Origin: Seonamhaeicola maritimus
Lineage (GTDB): Bacteria; Bacteroidota; Bacteroidia; Flavobacteriales; Flavobacteriaceae
DNA: 64,000 nucleotides
Direction of reading: 5' to 3'
NCBI RefSeq assembly: GCF_008056315.1
Contig: NZ_VRKQ01000008.1
Location: forward strand, 700,957-764,956
In this document: piece after piece, positions 18,776 through 27,019 of the stretch
Layout: each line of letters opens with the position of its first letter
Position numbering within the stretch: the stretch's first letter is position 1
Translations under genes and position numbers: made by a program
The notes under the pieces: model-generated
Seen by the model: only the letters and a program-made list of their open reading frames with translations
Databases searched by the model: none
What the model was told of the DNA's origin: nothing

Positions 18776-19153
18776 CTATGGTTGACAAGGTATCCTTAAA
18801 TGGAATCATTCATAAATTTCCAATCAGAATTTGATATATTTATCAGTTTCTCCTTTTTAGTACGACTCCAGCCTTTAATTTCTTTTTCTCTTTTAATGGC
18901 AGCTTGAATTTCAGAAAAATGCTCATAATAAACTAGGTGAAAACATTTATATTTTGCCGTAAATGATTTCGAAAAAGGAATAGGGTTATTGTGATAATAT
19001 AACCTTTCTTTTAGGTTATTGGTCACTCCGGTATATAGTACCGTTTTGGTCTTGTTCGTAAGTATGTAAACATAGTAGTTATGTGTTCCTATTGTTTTCA
19101 TTATTGTAAATGTAAGAATAAAGGTGAGATTCTTCGCTCTGCTCAGAATGACA
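18741..19153. mobile_element. Candidate GIY-YIG element bounded by inverted REP-like repeats
   Basis: The left arm 18741-18776 (TGTCATTCAG ... GAAGAATCTC) and the right arm 19126-19153 (GAGATTCTTC ... CAGAATGACA) are inverted copies of the array motif. They enclose about 350 bp of unique DNA carrying only the GIY-YIG gene. Compared with the neighbouring units, the interior of unit 4 (about 210 bp) is replaced by this cassette. This is the structure expected of a small mobile or nuclease-associated element, but no target duplication was identified and mobility is inferred. Confidence 0.4.
18796..19101 (-). CDS. GIY-YIG nuclease domain protein (single-domain, UvrC/YhbQ-like)
   Basis: A 101-residue protein consisting almost wholly of a GIY-YIG nuclease domain. 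The GIY-like strand is YYVYILTNK (residues 9-17), the YIG-like motif is YTGVTNNL (23-30), the conserved Arg is in KERLYYH (31-37), and a conserved Glu lies within IKREKEIKGW (69-78). Such small proteins (COG2827 type) cut DNA as homing-like or structure-specific nucleases. It is the only minus-strand gene in the polysaccharide locus and sits inside a repeat unit, which suggests it came with the repeats and is unrelated to polysaccharide synthesis. Confidence 0.85.
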   Translation of the reverse strand: MKTIGTHNYYVYILTNKTKTVLYTGVTNNLKERLYYHNNPIPFSKSFTAKYKCFHLVYYEHFSEIQAAIKREKEIKGWSRTKKEKLINISNSDWKFMNDSI

Positions 19154-19162
19154 ACGGTCCAT

Positions 19163-19405
19163 TGTCATTCAGAAAGAAGGTAGTGACTGAAGAACCTCAA
19201 AAACAAGCCTTTTCATCATTGTGGGGAGAAATAAAGTTGGATACGGTAATCTCCTAGTATTAAAAGTATCATAACATTTAACAGATTCTTACGTTCGTAC
19301 CTCACTCAGAATGACGACTCAAAGCAAACATATCGTCATTGTGAGGAGCGTAGGGACGTAACAATATCTTGAATAAAAAGATTCGCTACCATACTCAGAA
19401 TGACA
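19163..19405. repeat. Terminal, partial unit of the 290-bp repeat array
   Basis: After the GIY-YIG gene the array resumes with TTGTCATTCAGAAAGAAGG. The order of internal motifs is the same as in the upstream units (CATTGTGGGGAGAAATAAA, TAAAAGTATCATAACATTT, CAGATTCTTACGTTCGTACC, GTCATTGTGAGGAGCGTAGG), but the last part is shortened and ends at CTCAGAATGACA (19394-19405). The rest of the non-coding stretch up to 19549 is AT-rich and carries the upstream region of the next glycosyltransferase; no further structure was recognised in it. Confidence 0.8.
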
Positions 19406-19549
19406 AATAATAAAAATAATTTTGAAGTTAAAATAAAAATAGCACCTTTGTATAGGTTATGAAATAAGCTATAATATAGTAAGTTAAAACCAGCTGAAAC
19501 GGTAATTGGTGAATTACATCTGACCGTAAAAACAATAGAATCTAATCAG

Positions 19550-20674
19550 ATGAAACTTGCCATAATATCACATACTGAGCATTATAAAACGGCAGACAAT
19601 CAAATTGTAGGTTGGGGTGCTACGGTGAGTGAAATAAATTATTTACTTGAAATATTTGATGAGGTGTATCACTTGGCTATGCTATATAATCAACCACCTC
19701 CGGCAAGTGCTTTACCTTATACCTCCAATCGCATACATTTTATCTCAATACCTGCTGTTGGTGGCAGAGGAGTATATAATAAATTAAGGATACTTTGGCA
19801 ATCACCTAAAATTATTGGTATTGTTTCTAAAACCTTAAAGAAAGTGGATTTCTTTCAATTACGAACACCTACGGGAATAGGTGTGTTTTTAATACCTTAC
19901 TTGACTTTATGTATTAAAAATAAAGGCTGGTATAAATACGCAGGCAATTGGAATCAAGAGCAACCTCCTTTGGGTTACCGTATACAACGATGGATGTTAA
20001 AACATCAGAATAGAACGGTGACTATAAACGGAATGTGGCCAAATCAACCTAAAAATCATTTGAGTTTTGAGAATCCTTGCTTGTCGAATGCCGATATTAA
20101 CTTGGGAAAGCAAATACGACAAGATAAAGGATTGAAAGATAAGATTTCCTTTTGTTTTGTTGGTCGCTTAGAAAAGGAAAAAGGAGTGGAGTTAATAATT
20201 AATGCTTTTAATAGCTTAAAGGATGTGTCAAGAATTGGTACAGTACATTTGGTGGGGGAAGGGCAGGGAATAAATTATTTTAAAAGTATAGCAAACCAAA
20301 GGGATATAAAATTTATGTTTCATGGCGCCTTACCCAGAGGTGAGGTTTTTGAAATTTATAAAAAGTCAGAGGTGTTCTTATTGCCTACCTCAGCTTCCGA
20401 AGGCTTTCCAAAAGTCATTGCGGAAGCCATGAATTTTGGTTGTTTGCCAATAGTTTCTAATGTGTCGGCCATTGGCCATTATATAAAAAATAGAGAAAAT
20501 GGACTTGTATTTGAAAATGTAACTCTGGAAAACCTAATATTTAAAACAAAAATGGCTTTAAACCTAGAACATACAGAATATAAAAAATTGTTGGGTACAT
20601 TTGAAGAGACAGTTTGTAAATTCACCTTTTCTCATTATAATAGCAGAATAAAACAGGAAATTCTAAAACAATAA
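19550..20674 (+). CDS. Glycosyltransferase family 4
   Basis: A 374-residue GT-B protein. The donor domain shows FCFVGRLEKEKGVELIINAF near residue 200, VHLVGEGQGINYF, and the catalytic EGFPKVIAEAMNFGCLPIVS (E-x7-E) near 284. The N-terminal half has WGATVSEINYLLEIFDEVYHLA and FQLRTPTGIGVFLIPYL. It is the first gene after the repeat array and has a 144-bp AT-rich upstream region, so it may start a separate transcription unit. The membrane-bound polymerase/ligase follows after 4 bp. Confidence 0.82.
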   Translation: MKLAIISHTEHYKTADNQIVGWGATVSEINYLLEIFDEVYHLAMLYNQPPPASALPYTSNRIHFISIPAVGGRGVYNKLRILWQSPKIIGIVSKTLKKVDFFQLRTPTGIGVFLIPYLTLCIKNKGWYKYAGNWNQEQPPLGYRIQRWMLKHQNRTVTINGMWPNQPKNHLSFENPCLSNADINLGKQIRQDKGLKDKISFCFVGRLEKEKGVELIINAFNSLKDVSRIGTVHLVGEGQGINYFKSIANQRDIKFMFHGALPRGEVFEIYKKSEVFLLPTSASEGFPKVIAEAMNFGCLPIVSNVSAIGHYIKNRENGLVFENVTLENLIFKTKMALNLEHTEYKKLLGTFEETVCKFTFSHYNSRIKQEILKQ

Positions 20675-20678
20675 AACA

Positions 20679-22091
20679 TTGAGCCCTAGAATAAGTCGGT
20701 CATTACCTGATAATTATATAGCCTTGGTATTATTTCATATTGCTTTGGGTTTCATTTTTTATTTTCAAGAATCTATATCAAAGCTTTATTTTCTTGTAGT
20801 TATGTGTTATTTTATTATTCACATAGTACTCGAACCTTCTGCCCGTAAAGTTCAAACGATATTTTTAGGTTGTGCGTATTTTACCGGTGCTGAAGTGCTA
20901 TTTAGAATGACCGATGGCGGTATTGCCTACGAAGCTTCCAAATATTTGGTCATCTTATTTATGCTTATGGGTATGTTTTTTAAAGGCTTAAATGGTAAGG
21001 GTTATCCTTATTTTTTTTATTTGATTTTATTAGTACCTTCGATTTTAGTGGCGTCAGGTACCTTAAGTTACTTTGTGAACTTTAGAACCAATATAGCCTT
21101 TGTTTTAAGTGGTCCGGTGTGTTTGGGTATTGCCGCTTTATTTTGTTATGAACGAAAGGTGACTAACCGACAACTTTTAGATATTATAATGTATTTGTCA
21201 TTACCGGCCATTTCAATGACCACCTACTTATTTTTGTATAATCCTAGTGTAAAGGATAAACTATCTGGGGCGGTGTCTAATGCTGCTTTGTCTGGAGGAT
21301 TTGGTCCTAATCAGGTTTCTACTGCTCTTGGTTTAGGTATGTTTGCTATGGTGGTGCGCTTATTTATGAAATCACCAACACTGTTTTTAAAAGTATTAAA
21401 CTTGATTATTTTGGGAGCCATGACCTTTAGAGCTATTGTAACATTTAGCCGGGGTGGGGTGTTTGCCGCAATCATTGTGATAGGGGCTTTTTTAGGGACT
21501 TTATTTTATCATGCTTCTAATAAAATGAGAAACCAGATTGTGGTGTCATTTTTTTTATTGATGTTAACCAGTGGATTATCTTGGGTTGTTAGCTCTAACC
21601 AAACACGTGGGCTTATTGATAAACGCTACGCCAATGAGAATTCTAAGGGAATTAAGAAAGGTGATATTACTACAGGGCGTTTAACTTTATTTAAAGAAGA
21701 AATTGAGGGCTTTTTAAGTAGCCCATTTTTAGGTATTGGAGCCAGTCGTGTTAAAGATAGACGTGTAGAAGCATATGGTACACAATTACCTTCCCACAAC
21801 GAAATAGGGCGTTTGCTATCTGAACATGGGATTTTAGGAATTATAATCATAATGATTTTAATTATTAAACCCATAGGATTTAGAACGGGCAATAAGCGAA
21901 ACTACTATTTTTATGCATTTTTAGCTTTTTGGTTTGCGACTATTAATCATTCAGGTATGCGTATTGCAGCACCATCACTATTATATGCATTTGCTTTATT
22001 AAATGTAGTGCCTGAACGCGTTTATCGAAAAACTATTGAGGGGAAACGAAAAGCTAAAGAATCTTCCAGTTCCTCCGTTATAACTACTTAA
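20679..22091 (+). CDS. O-antigen ligase/polymerase-type membrane protein (Wzy/WaaL-like)
   Basis: A 470-residue polytopic inner-membrane protein starting at TTG, with about ten to eleven hydrophobic segments. A large extracytoplasmic loop holds the family hallmark TFSRGGVFAAI before it and QLPSHNEIGRLLSEHGILG near residue 367 after it; the Wzy_C domain Arg and His are both present. It would polymerise undecaprenyl-linked repeat units or ligate the chain to lipid A. Wzy and WaaL cannot be separated by sequence alone, but as the only such gene in this locus polymerase is the simpler guess. Confidence 0.75.
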   Translation: MSPRISRSLPDNYIALVLFHIALGFIFYFQESISKLYFLVVMCYFIIHIVLEPSARKVQTIFLGCAYFTGAEVLFRMTDGGIAYEASKYLVILFMLMGMFFKGLNGKGYPYFFYLILLVPSILVASGTLSYFVNFRTNIAFVLSGPVCLGIAALFCYERKVTNRQLLDIIMYLSLPAISMTTYLFLYNPSVKDKLSGAVSNAALSGGFGPNQVSTALGLGMFAMVVRLFMKSPTLFLKVLNLIILGAMTFRAIVTFSRGGVFAAIIVIGAFLGTLFYHASNKMRNQIVVSFFLLMLTSGLSWVVSSNQTRGLIDKRYANENSKGIKKGDITTGRLTLFKEEIEGFLSSPFLGIGASRVKDRRVEAYGTQLPSHNEIGRLLSEHGILGIIIIMILIIKPIGFRTGNKRNYYFYAFLAFWFATINHSGMRIAAPSLLYAFALLNVVPERVYRKTIEGKRKAKESSSSSVITT

Positions 22092-22200
22092 AGCAGTCAT
22101 TTTTAACGGCTTATTAGATGGTTTTGAGTTTCATGTATTTCCTAATAGAATGGCCTTTAAAAATATTTTCCTACATTTATAGTAAATCTGATGGTCCCAT

Positions 22201-23028
22201 ATGATTAATATAAAAAAGAAAATTACTTGGCTGGTCAAACGACACCCTTATTTATATTATACCAGATTTAAGCTCTTGTCTAAGGATATGTCACAAGAAG
22301 TAATGGCTTCCCATAACTATAATCATATTAATAAAAAACAGCTAATCCCTAAGAGTTTTTTTATTGTCAATTCCATTATTTTTAAAGATAAATCGGGTTT
22401 GAATACCTTTGATAAGGTTATGGAAATAGCCAAATGGTTGCGGCTTAATATTAAAGGAGGTTCTGGTCTTAGCTTATCCTCTGAAAAAGCTTTGCAGAAA
22501 ATGCTGGCTGGTGAGGGTGGCGTATGTAGTGATATGGCACAGGTTTTCAACAATTTTTGTGTGGTAAATGATATTGTGGTAAGAGAATGGGGCATCACCT
22601 CCATGCCTTTTAATGGTGAGTTCGGGGGGCATGCCTTTAACGAGTTTTATTCAGAATCATTAGGTAAATGGGTTTTAATTGATGTGTCTAAAACCATTAT
22701 GTTTTGTTTAGGGAATAACGATACCCCCTTATCAGTAATGGAATTATTTGAATGTAATAAACAAGGAACAAAAGTAGCCTATAAATCATTTCTGCCTTCC
22801 AATCATGTAGATGATGATTTGGTTTCATATTACTATTTGAGTAATAAGCGAGTCCCTTTTTTAATTTGTAATTATTGTAATGAAACCTACGATTCTTATC
22901 TTGATAAGTTTCGTACATATCTACCTGTTTTTGTGATACACTTTTGGTTATACTTGGTTAAGAAAAGTTATTTCTATCTGTTTCCAGTTAGTAATTTTCA
23001 AGAACAATTATCATATAAACGATATTAA
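22201..23028 (+). CDS. Transglutaminase-fold (papain-like) protein
   Basis: A 275-residue protein with a transglutaminase core. The catalytic Cys is in GGVCSDMAQVF (about residues 104-114), the His in GGHAFNEFY (about 142-150), and the Asp in WVLIDVSKT (about 158-166), in the correct order and spacing. No signal peptide is visible, and a hydrophobic stretch near 235-250 may anchor it. Members of this fold are peptidases, amidases or acyltransferases. Its place between the polymerase-like gene and a GT4 gene suggests a role in polysaccharide modification or attachment, which is inference. Confidence 0.65.
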   Translation: MINIKKKITWLVKRHPYLYYTRFKLLSKDMSQEVMASHNYNHINKKQLIPKSFFIVNSIIFKDKSGLNTFDKVMEIAKWLRLNIKGGSGLSLSSEKALQKMLAGEGGVCSDMAQVFNNFCVVNDIVVREWGITSMPFNGEFGGHAFNEFYSESLGKWVLIDVSKTIMFCLGNNDTPLSVMELFECNKQGTKVAYKSFLPSNHVDDDLVSYYYLSNKRVPFLICNYCNETYDSYLDKFRTYLPVFVIHFWLYLVKKSYFYLFPVSNFQEQLSYKRY

Positions 23029-23054
23029 AGTCTAAATTCTTTTATTTTTACCCT

Positions 23055-24065
23055 GTGAGACCAGTATTATATATAGGGAACAGGTTAAAGTGCAGTGGGA
23101 GCAACCAAACACCCATTGAGGTCCTAGGCGTACTGCTTGAAGATGAGGGCTATACTACCTTTTATGCATCTTCTAAACTAAATAAAGGGTTGCGTTTTTT
23201 AGACATGCTTTGGGCCTGCTTCCGATATAGAAATCAGGTAGATTTGGTGCTTATAGATACCTACAGTACATTAAATTTTTATTATGCTTATGCGGTATCC
23301 AGATTATGTAGCTGCTTAAATTTAAAATATGTACCAATTCTTCATGGTGGTAACTTGCCTAATAGACTTGAATCATCATCTGGAATGTCCAAGGCAATTT
23401 TTACTAAGGCCTATTTAAATGTGGCGCCCTCTTTGTATTTAAAAGAAAGCTTTGAAAGATTTGGATTTGATAATATAGTTCATATTCCAAATACCATTGA
23501 TGTTAAAAAGTACCAATATAAAGAAAGGGCCTTTGAAGAAATTAAGCTACTATGGGTACGTTCTTTTTCTAAAATATATAACCCTGAACTAGCCGTTAAA
23601 GTTTTAAAGGCACTTAAAGACGAGGGCTTTCAGACAGAGCTTTGTATGGTAGGGCCAGATGCTGATGGTTCATTGAAGGATATTAAGTTGTTAGCAAATG
23701 ATATTGGGGTTGAAGTGAAATTTACAGGGAAACTAACAAAAGAGGCTTGGATTGAATTATCTAAGGATTATAACATTTTTATCAATACAACCAATTTTGA
23801 TAACATGCCACTGAGTGTGATTGAAGCTATGGCATTAGGATTACCCGTTGTTTCTACCAACGTAGGGGGTATGCCATATTTAATTGAGGACGGTGAAGAT
23901 GGCATACTTGTTAACCCAGATAATGTTAACGAGTTTATTGATGCCATTAAAAATATGATTTCTGACAGTAAAAGAGCTACCCAAATGACGGTAAATGCTA
24001 GAACGAAAGTGCAGCAGTATGACTGGAGTATTGTTAAGAAGCTATGGCATAAAGTTTTAAACTAG
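23055..24065 (+). CDS. Glycosyltransferase family 4
   Basis: A 336-residue GT-B enzyme starting at GTG (GTG AGA CCA). KLLWVRSFSKIYNPELAVKV near residue 162 begins the donor domain, and FDNMPLSVIEAMALGLPVVS near 250 provides E/D-x7-E, with the Asp of FDNM in place of the first Glu. NVGGMPYLIEDGEDGILV follows. IPNTIDVKKY near 146 is the inter-domain hinge. It lies 26 bp after the transglutaminase-fold gene and 63 bp before the initiating sugar transferase. Confidence 0.83.
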   Translation: MRPVLYIGNRLKCSGSNQTPIEVLGVLLEDEGYTTFYASSKLNKGLRFLDMLWACFRYRNQVDLVLIDTYSTLNFYYAYAVSRLCSCLNLKYVPILHGGNLPNRLESSSGMSKAIFTKAYLNVAPSLYLKESFERFGFDNIVHIPNTIDVKKYQYKERAFEEIKLLWVRSFSKIYNPELAVKVLKALKDEGFQTELCMVGPDADGSLKDIKLLANDIGVEVKFTGKLTKEAWIELSKDYNIFINTTNFDNMPLSVIEAMALGLPVVSTNVGGMPYLIEDGEDGILVNPDNVNEFIDAIKNMISDSKRATQMTVNARTKVQQYDWSIVKKLWHKVLN

Positions 24066-24128
24066 GTATGCCATGGCTGTCTCAAATTAAGGTCTTATAT
24101 TTATACTTGCTATTATATCCTTATCTAC

Positions 24129-25520
24129 ATGTCTCGTCAAAATATTCATTTCAATATTTCTGAACGGAAAATTCTACTTAGAATTTTTGATATTTTATCG
24201 GTACTCGCTGTTTTACAATTTGTGGGTAGTACTTTTGATTTTGATTATTTCACAATTGCTAAAGAAAACTGGTATTGGGTATTTGTTTTGGTGCTTTATT
24301 TATCGGTGTTTGGAACTATTTTTGAATTATATGATTTACAAAAAGCTAGCAAGTTAGATACGGTTTGGACGAATATAGTACTCACATCTGCAACCATCGT
24401 TTTATTTTATTTATTTACACCCTTTTTTACGCCGTTTTTACCAGATAACAGATTACAAATAGTATTCTTTTTTACGAGCATACTTGGGGCTTTATTTTTT
24501 TGGAGGTTGGCTTATATCACATTTATTGTAGCTCCTCGTTTCAATAGAAAGGTATTGTTGGTTGGGGAAACGTCAAATATAAAGACGATTATAGATACTT
24601 TTAATGACTCCGACCCCAATTATCATATTGTAGGATTTATTAATTGTGAAAAAGTAAAAACGGATAAAATAAAATATTTGGGTTTGGTAGAGTACAGTCC
24701 TAGAGAAATCTATCAGGTTATCAAAGATGAGAATATTTCTGAAATTGTTGTGGCTACCTACAACTCAGAAAATATCACCTCGGAAATTTATACCGATCTA
24801 ATTACTTTGTTGGAAGGAGGCTTTCCTATAAAAGAGTATACACAAGTTTATGAGGAGTTAACACAACGTGTACCTGTGCAATTTGTTGGAAAGGATTTTT
24901 ATAAATACTTCCCATTTAGCAGAAGTAATCAAAATAAAATGTATCTGTTTTTTCATAGGTTTTTTGATTTAGTTATAGCCATTGTTGGTGTTTTAGCGGG
25001 TATCATAATTTTACCATTAATAGCTTTAGGTAATGTAATGGCGAACAGAGGACCTCTTTTTTATACCCAAGAGCGTATTGGTAAAAATGGTAATTTGTTT
25101 AAAATAATCAAATTCAGGACCATGATAAAAAATGCAGAACCCAATGGTGCTGCTTGGACCGAAAAGAATGATGCTAGAATTACACTGTTTGGTAAATTTT
25201 TAAGGAATACCAGATTAGATGAAATCCCACAGTTTTGGAATATTATTAGAGGAGATATGAGTTTGATTGGTCCTAGACCAGAACGACCTTATTTTGTGAG
25301 AGAACTTTCCCAATTATTACCGTTTTATGAAACAAGGCATATTGTTAAGCCAGGGCTTACGGGGTGGGCACAAGTTAAAACCCGGTATGGTGCCTCGGTT
25401 GATGATAGCTTACTAAAGCTTCAGTATGATTTGTATTATATTAAACACAGAGGTTTTTTCTTGGATATAAATATTCTTATAAAAACATTTAGTACCGTTA
25501 TTTTCTTTAGAGGACAGTAA
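24129..25520 (+). CDS. Undecaprenyl-phosphate sugar-1-phosphate transferase (polyprenyl glycosylphosphotransferase)
   Basis: A 463-residue WbaP/WcaJ-type enzyme. Four N-terminal membrane helices lie at about 17-33, 48-67, 78-103 and 109-135. A Rossmann-like CoA-binding domain contains VLLVGETSNIKTII (about 142-155). The catalytic region begins after a re-entrant hydrophobic helix (276-303) with ERIGKNGNLFKIIKFRTM, LRNTRLDEIPQFWNIIRGDM, LIGPRPERP and PGLTGWAQV. It transfers a sugar phosphate from a nucleotide sugar to undecaprenyl phosphate, the first step in building the repeat unit. It closes the locus; 329 bp without genes follow. Confidence 0.9.
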   Translation: MSRQNIHFNISERKILLRIFDILSVLAVLQFVGSTFDFDYFTIAKENWYWVFVLVLYLSVFGTIFELYDLQKASKLDTVWTNIVLTSATIVLFYLFTPFFTPFLPDNRLQIVFFFTSILGALFFWRLAYITFIVAPRFNRKVLLVGETSNIKTIIDTFNDSDPNYHIVGFINCEKVKTDKIKYLGLVEYSPREIYQVIKDENISEIVVATYNSENITSEIYTDLITLLEGGFPIKEYTQVYEELTQRVPVQFVGKDFYKYFPFSRSNQNKMYLFFHRFFDLVIAIVGVLAGIIILPLIALGNVMANRGPLFYTQERIGKNGNLFKIIKFRTMIKNAEPNGAAWTEKNDARITLFGKFLRNTRLDEIPQFWNIIRGDMSLIGPRPERPYFVRELSQLLPFYETRHIVKPGLTGWAQVKTRYGASVDDSLLKLQYDLYYIKHRGFFLDINILIKTFSTVIFFRGQ

Positions 25521-25849
25521 TTTTTAGTAGGCAGTACTTAGTTTTCAGTAGTCAGTCTTTAAGTAACTTTATTTTCTTAAAAAGAGCTTTTCAGTTCGAA
25601 CCTACTGAAATCAAGATACATTTTGTTTGAAGGTATAAAGTGATGGATTAAAGGGGAAATCTAATAATTCTGGTGACCTTGCTTAACGTGAGTTCTATAT
25701 AACTACAAGTTTAATCAGAAATTTTATGTCAGGTTGAGCGCAGTCGAAACCTATTAAATTTATCTATTTTCAAGACCTTTCGACACAACATCTATACTAT
25801 TTGCCTTTGTCATGAATATTTAATTGTTTTTACGTCAAACTTACTTTAC
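25521..25849. other. Gene-free spacer with degenerate repeats
   Basis: This 329-base gap ends the polysaccharide locus and separates it from a convergent minus-strand gene. It contains a short CAGTA/GTCAGT-rich microrepeat (25527-25560) and an inverted repeat GTCGAAA (25743-25749) / TTTCGAC (25778-25784), which is part of a REP-like sequence beginning GTCAGGTTGAGCGCAG at 25728. No ORF of note, no RNA gene and no strong terminator hairpin with a T-tract was seen. Confidence 0.6.
25728..25784. repeat. REP-like inverted repeat
   Basis: GTCAGGTTGAGCGCAGTCGAAACCT is followed after about 20 bp by GACCTTTCGAC, giving a stem around GTCGAAA/TTTCGAC. The GTCA start and GAGCGCAGTCGAA core match a class of dispersed repeats common between Flavobacteriaceae genes. 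It lies between convergent transcription units and may serve as a transcript-end structure. Confidence 0.5.
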
Positions 25850-27019
25850 TTAAGATAAATTGGTGTAAAACTTTATTAAAAATAAATATCTAACGGCCAA
25901 AGCTATTAGTAACGGAATTAAGCTAATGGCGAATACTTGAACCCCAATAACCCAATGTAAGGTCAATAAACATAACATGATGATTAAAAATTTTAAGTAT
26001 TTAATAAACCATGTTTTTACTTTCTTTTTTTTAAGCTGACCAATCATTAAAATGTTTAATGCGAATGCCCACAGCAAATTATAGTTTTGGTGTGTGCCTG
26101 TATGATCTGTAGCAAACCACAGTAATAGAATAAATACGCCTATTAGACCTGTAAAAGCAAATAGGGTAATATCTAACCAAAGTGTTCGTATACTCTTTTT
26201 AAAGTCTTTATAGGTAATAAAAAGTATAATAATAGCAATAATACCTAATATGAATAGCGGACTGCTAAAAAGTGAATTTGAAGCTTTGCTTGGTCTTTTA
26301 GTAAAAATAGGATTACTCTTCTTTACTAATTTGGAACCGTCTTTTTTAGTGGCCACCTCAAAGAACTTATAAATATTCTCTGGTAAAAACATATGTTCTT
26401 CAGGAGTGGCTTCTCTGTCAATAACGGAGCCTAAAGCGACATCAATCCCCAAACTACCCCAAGAGTTTTTGTCTACATTATCATAAATTAAACTTCTAAA
26501 TGTTTTGGCTCTAAAAATTTTAGGGTTATTGAATTCAATACTATTATTAGTGGCTATGATAGCAACATCTTTAATCCTAGTAGCACAGTTGTCAAAAAAG
26601 AATTCATAAAGATAGGCTCTATTCTCTGGTTTATAATTAGTGATTAAATAATTGTAAAGTTTTTGTTTTTCGTTTTGCGATAAATTTAATACCTGTTCCT
26701 TTACGGTTCTGTTATAATACTCGTAGACTTGGTAAAATCTACTAAAATCATCTTTACTTAATAAATAATTAAGTTTACCTCTAGCAAATTTTAGATAGAA
26801 ATTAGGAGCATCAAAATCGAATTCACCATAACCATAAGTAACATCTAGTCCGTTATTGGGGTCCTTAATTCTGAAGGCACTATGGCCAAAATTTTCATAT
26901 AAAGAAGGCCCGCTATCTACAGTTAAAACACTTATTTCTGCAGTGTCAGATAAAGTTAATTGTTGTGCGTAAATGAATGAAGAAAAGCTTAAAAGAAGAA
27001 ATAGTATTTTTTTTGCCAT
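25850..27019 (-). CDS. DUF4105 (Lnb N-terminal periplasmic domain) membrane protein
   Basis: A 389-residue protein with a signal peptide (MAKKILFLLLSFSSFIYAQ). The DUF4105 domain spans about 25-235: SGPSLYENFGHSAFRI near 37-52, YGYGEFDFDAPNFYLKFARG, and FFFDNCATRIKD near 140. The conserved His and Cys make a papain-like or NlpC-like hydrolase fold plausible. The C-terminal part has four hydrophobic helices (about 250-385), placing the domain on the periplasmic side of the inner membrane. It overlaps the upstream PorV-like gene by 1 bp and is probably cotranscribed. Its substrate is unknown. Confidence 0.7.
   Translation of the reverse strand: MAKKILFLLLSFSSFIYAQQLTLSDTAEISVLTVDSGPSLYENFGHSAFRIKDPNNGLDVTYGYGEFDFDAPNFYLKFARGKLNYLLSKDDFSRFYQVYEYYNRTVKEQVLNLSQNEKQKLYNYLITNYKPENRAYLYEFFFDNCATRIKDVAIIATNNSIEFNNPKIFRAKTFRSLIYDNVDKNSWGSLGIDVALGSVIDREATPEEHMFLPENIYKFFEVATKKDGSKLVKKSNPIFTKRPSKASNSLFSSPLFILGIIAIIILFITYKDFKKSIRTLWLDITLFAFTGLIGVFILLLWFATDHTGTHQNYNLLWAFALNILMIGQLKKKKVKTWFIKYLKFLIIMLCLLTLHWVIGVQVFAISLIPLLIALAVRYLFLIKFYTNLS

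Noticed and set aside
17864-19405. Possible CRISPR array
   Set aside because: Repeat period is about 290 bp, repeats occur in both orientations, there are no unique spacers of even length and no cas genes nearby.
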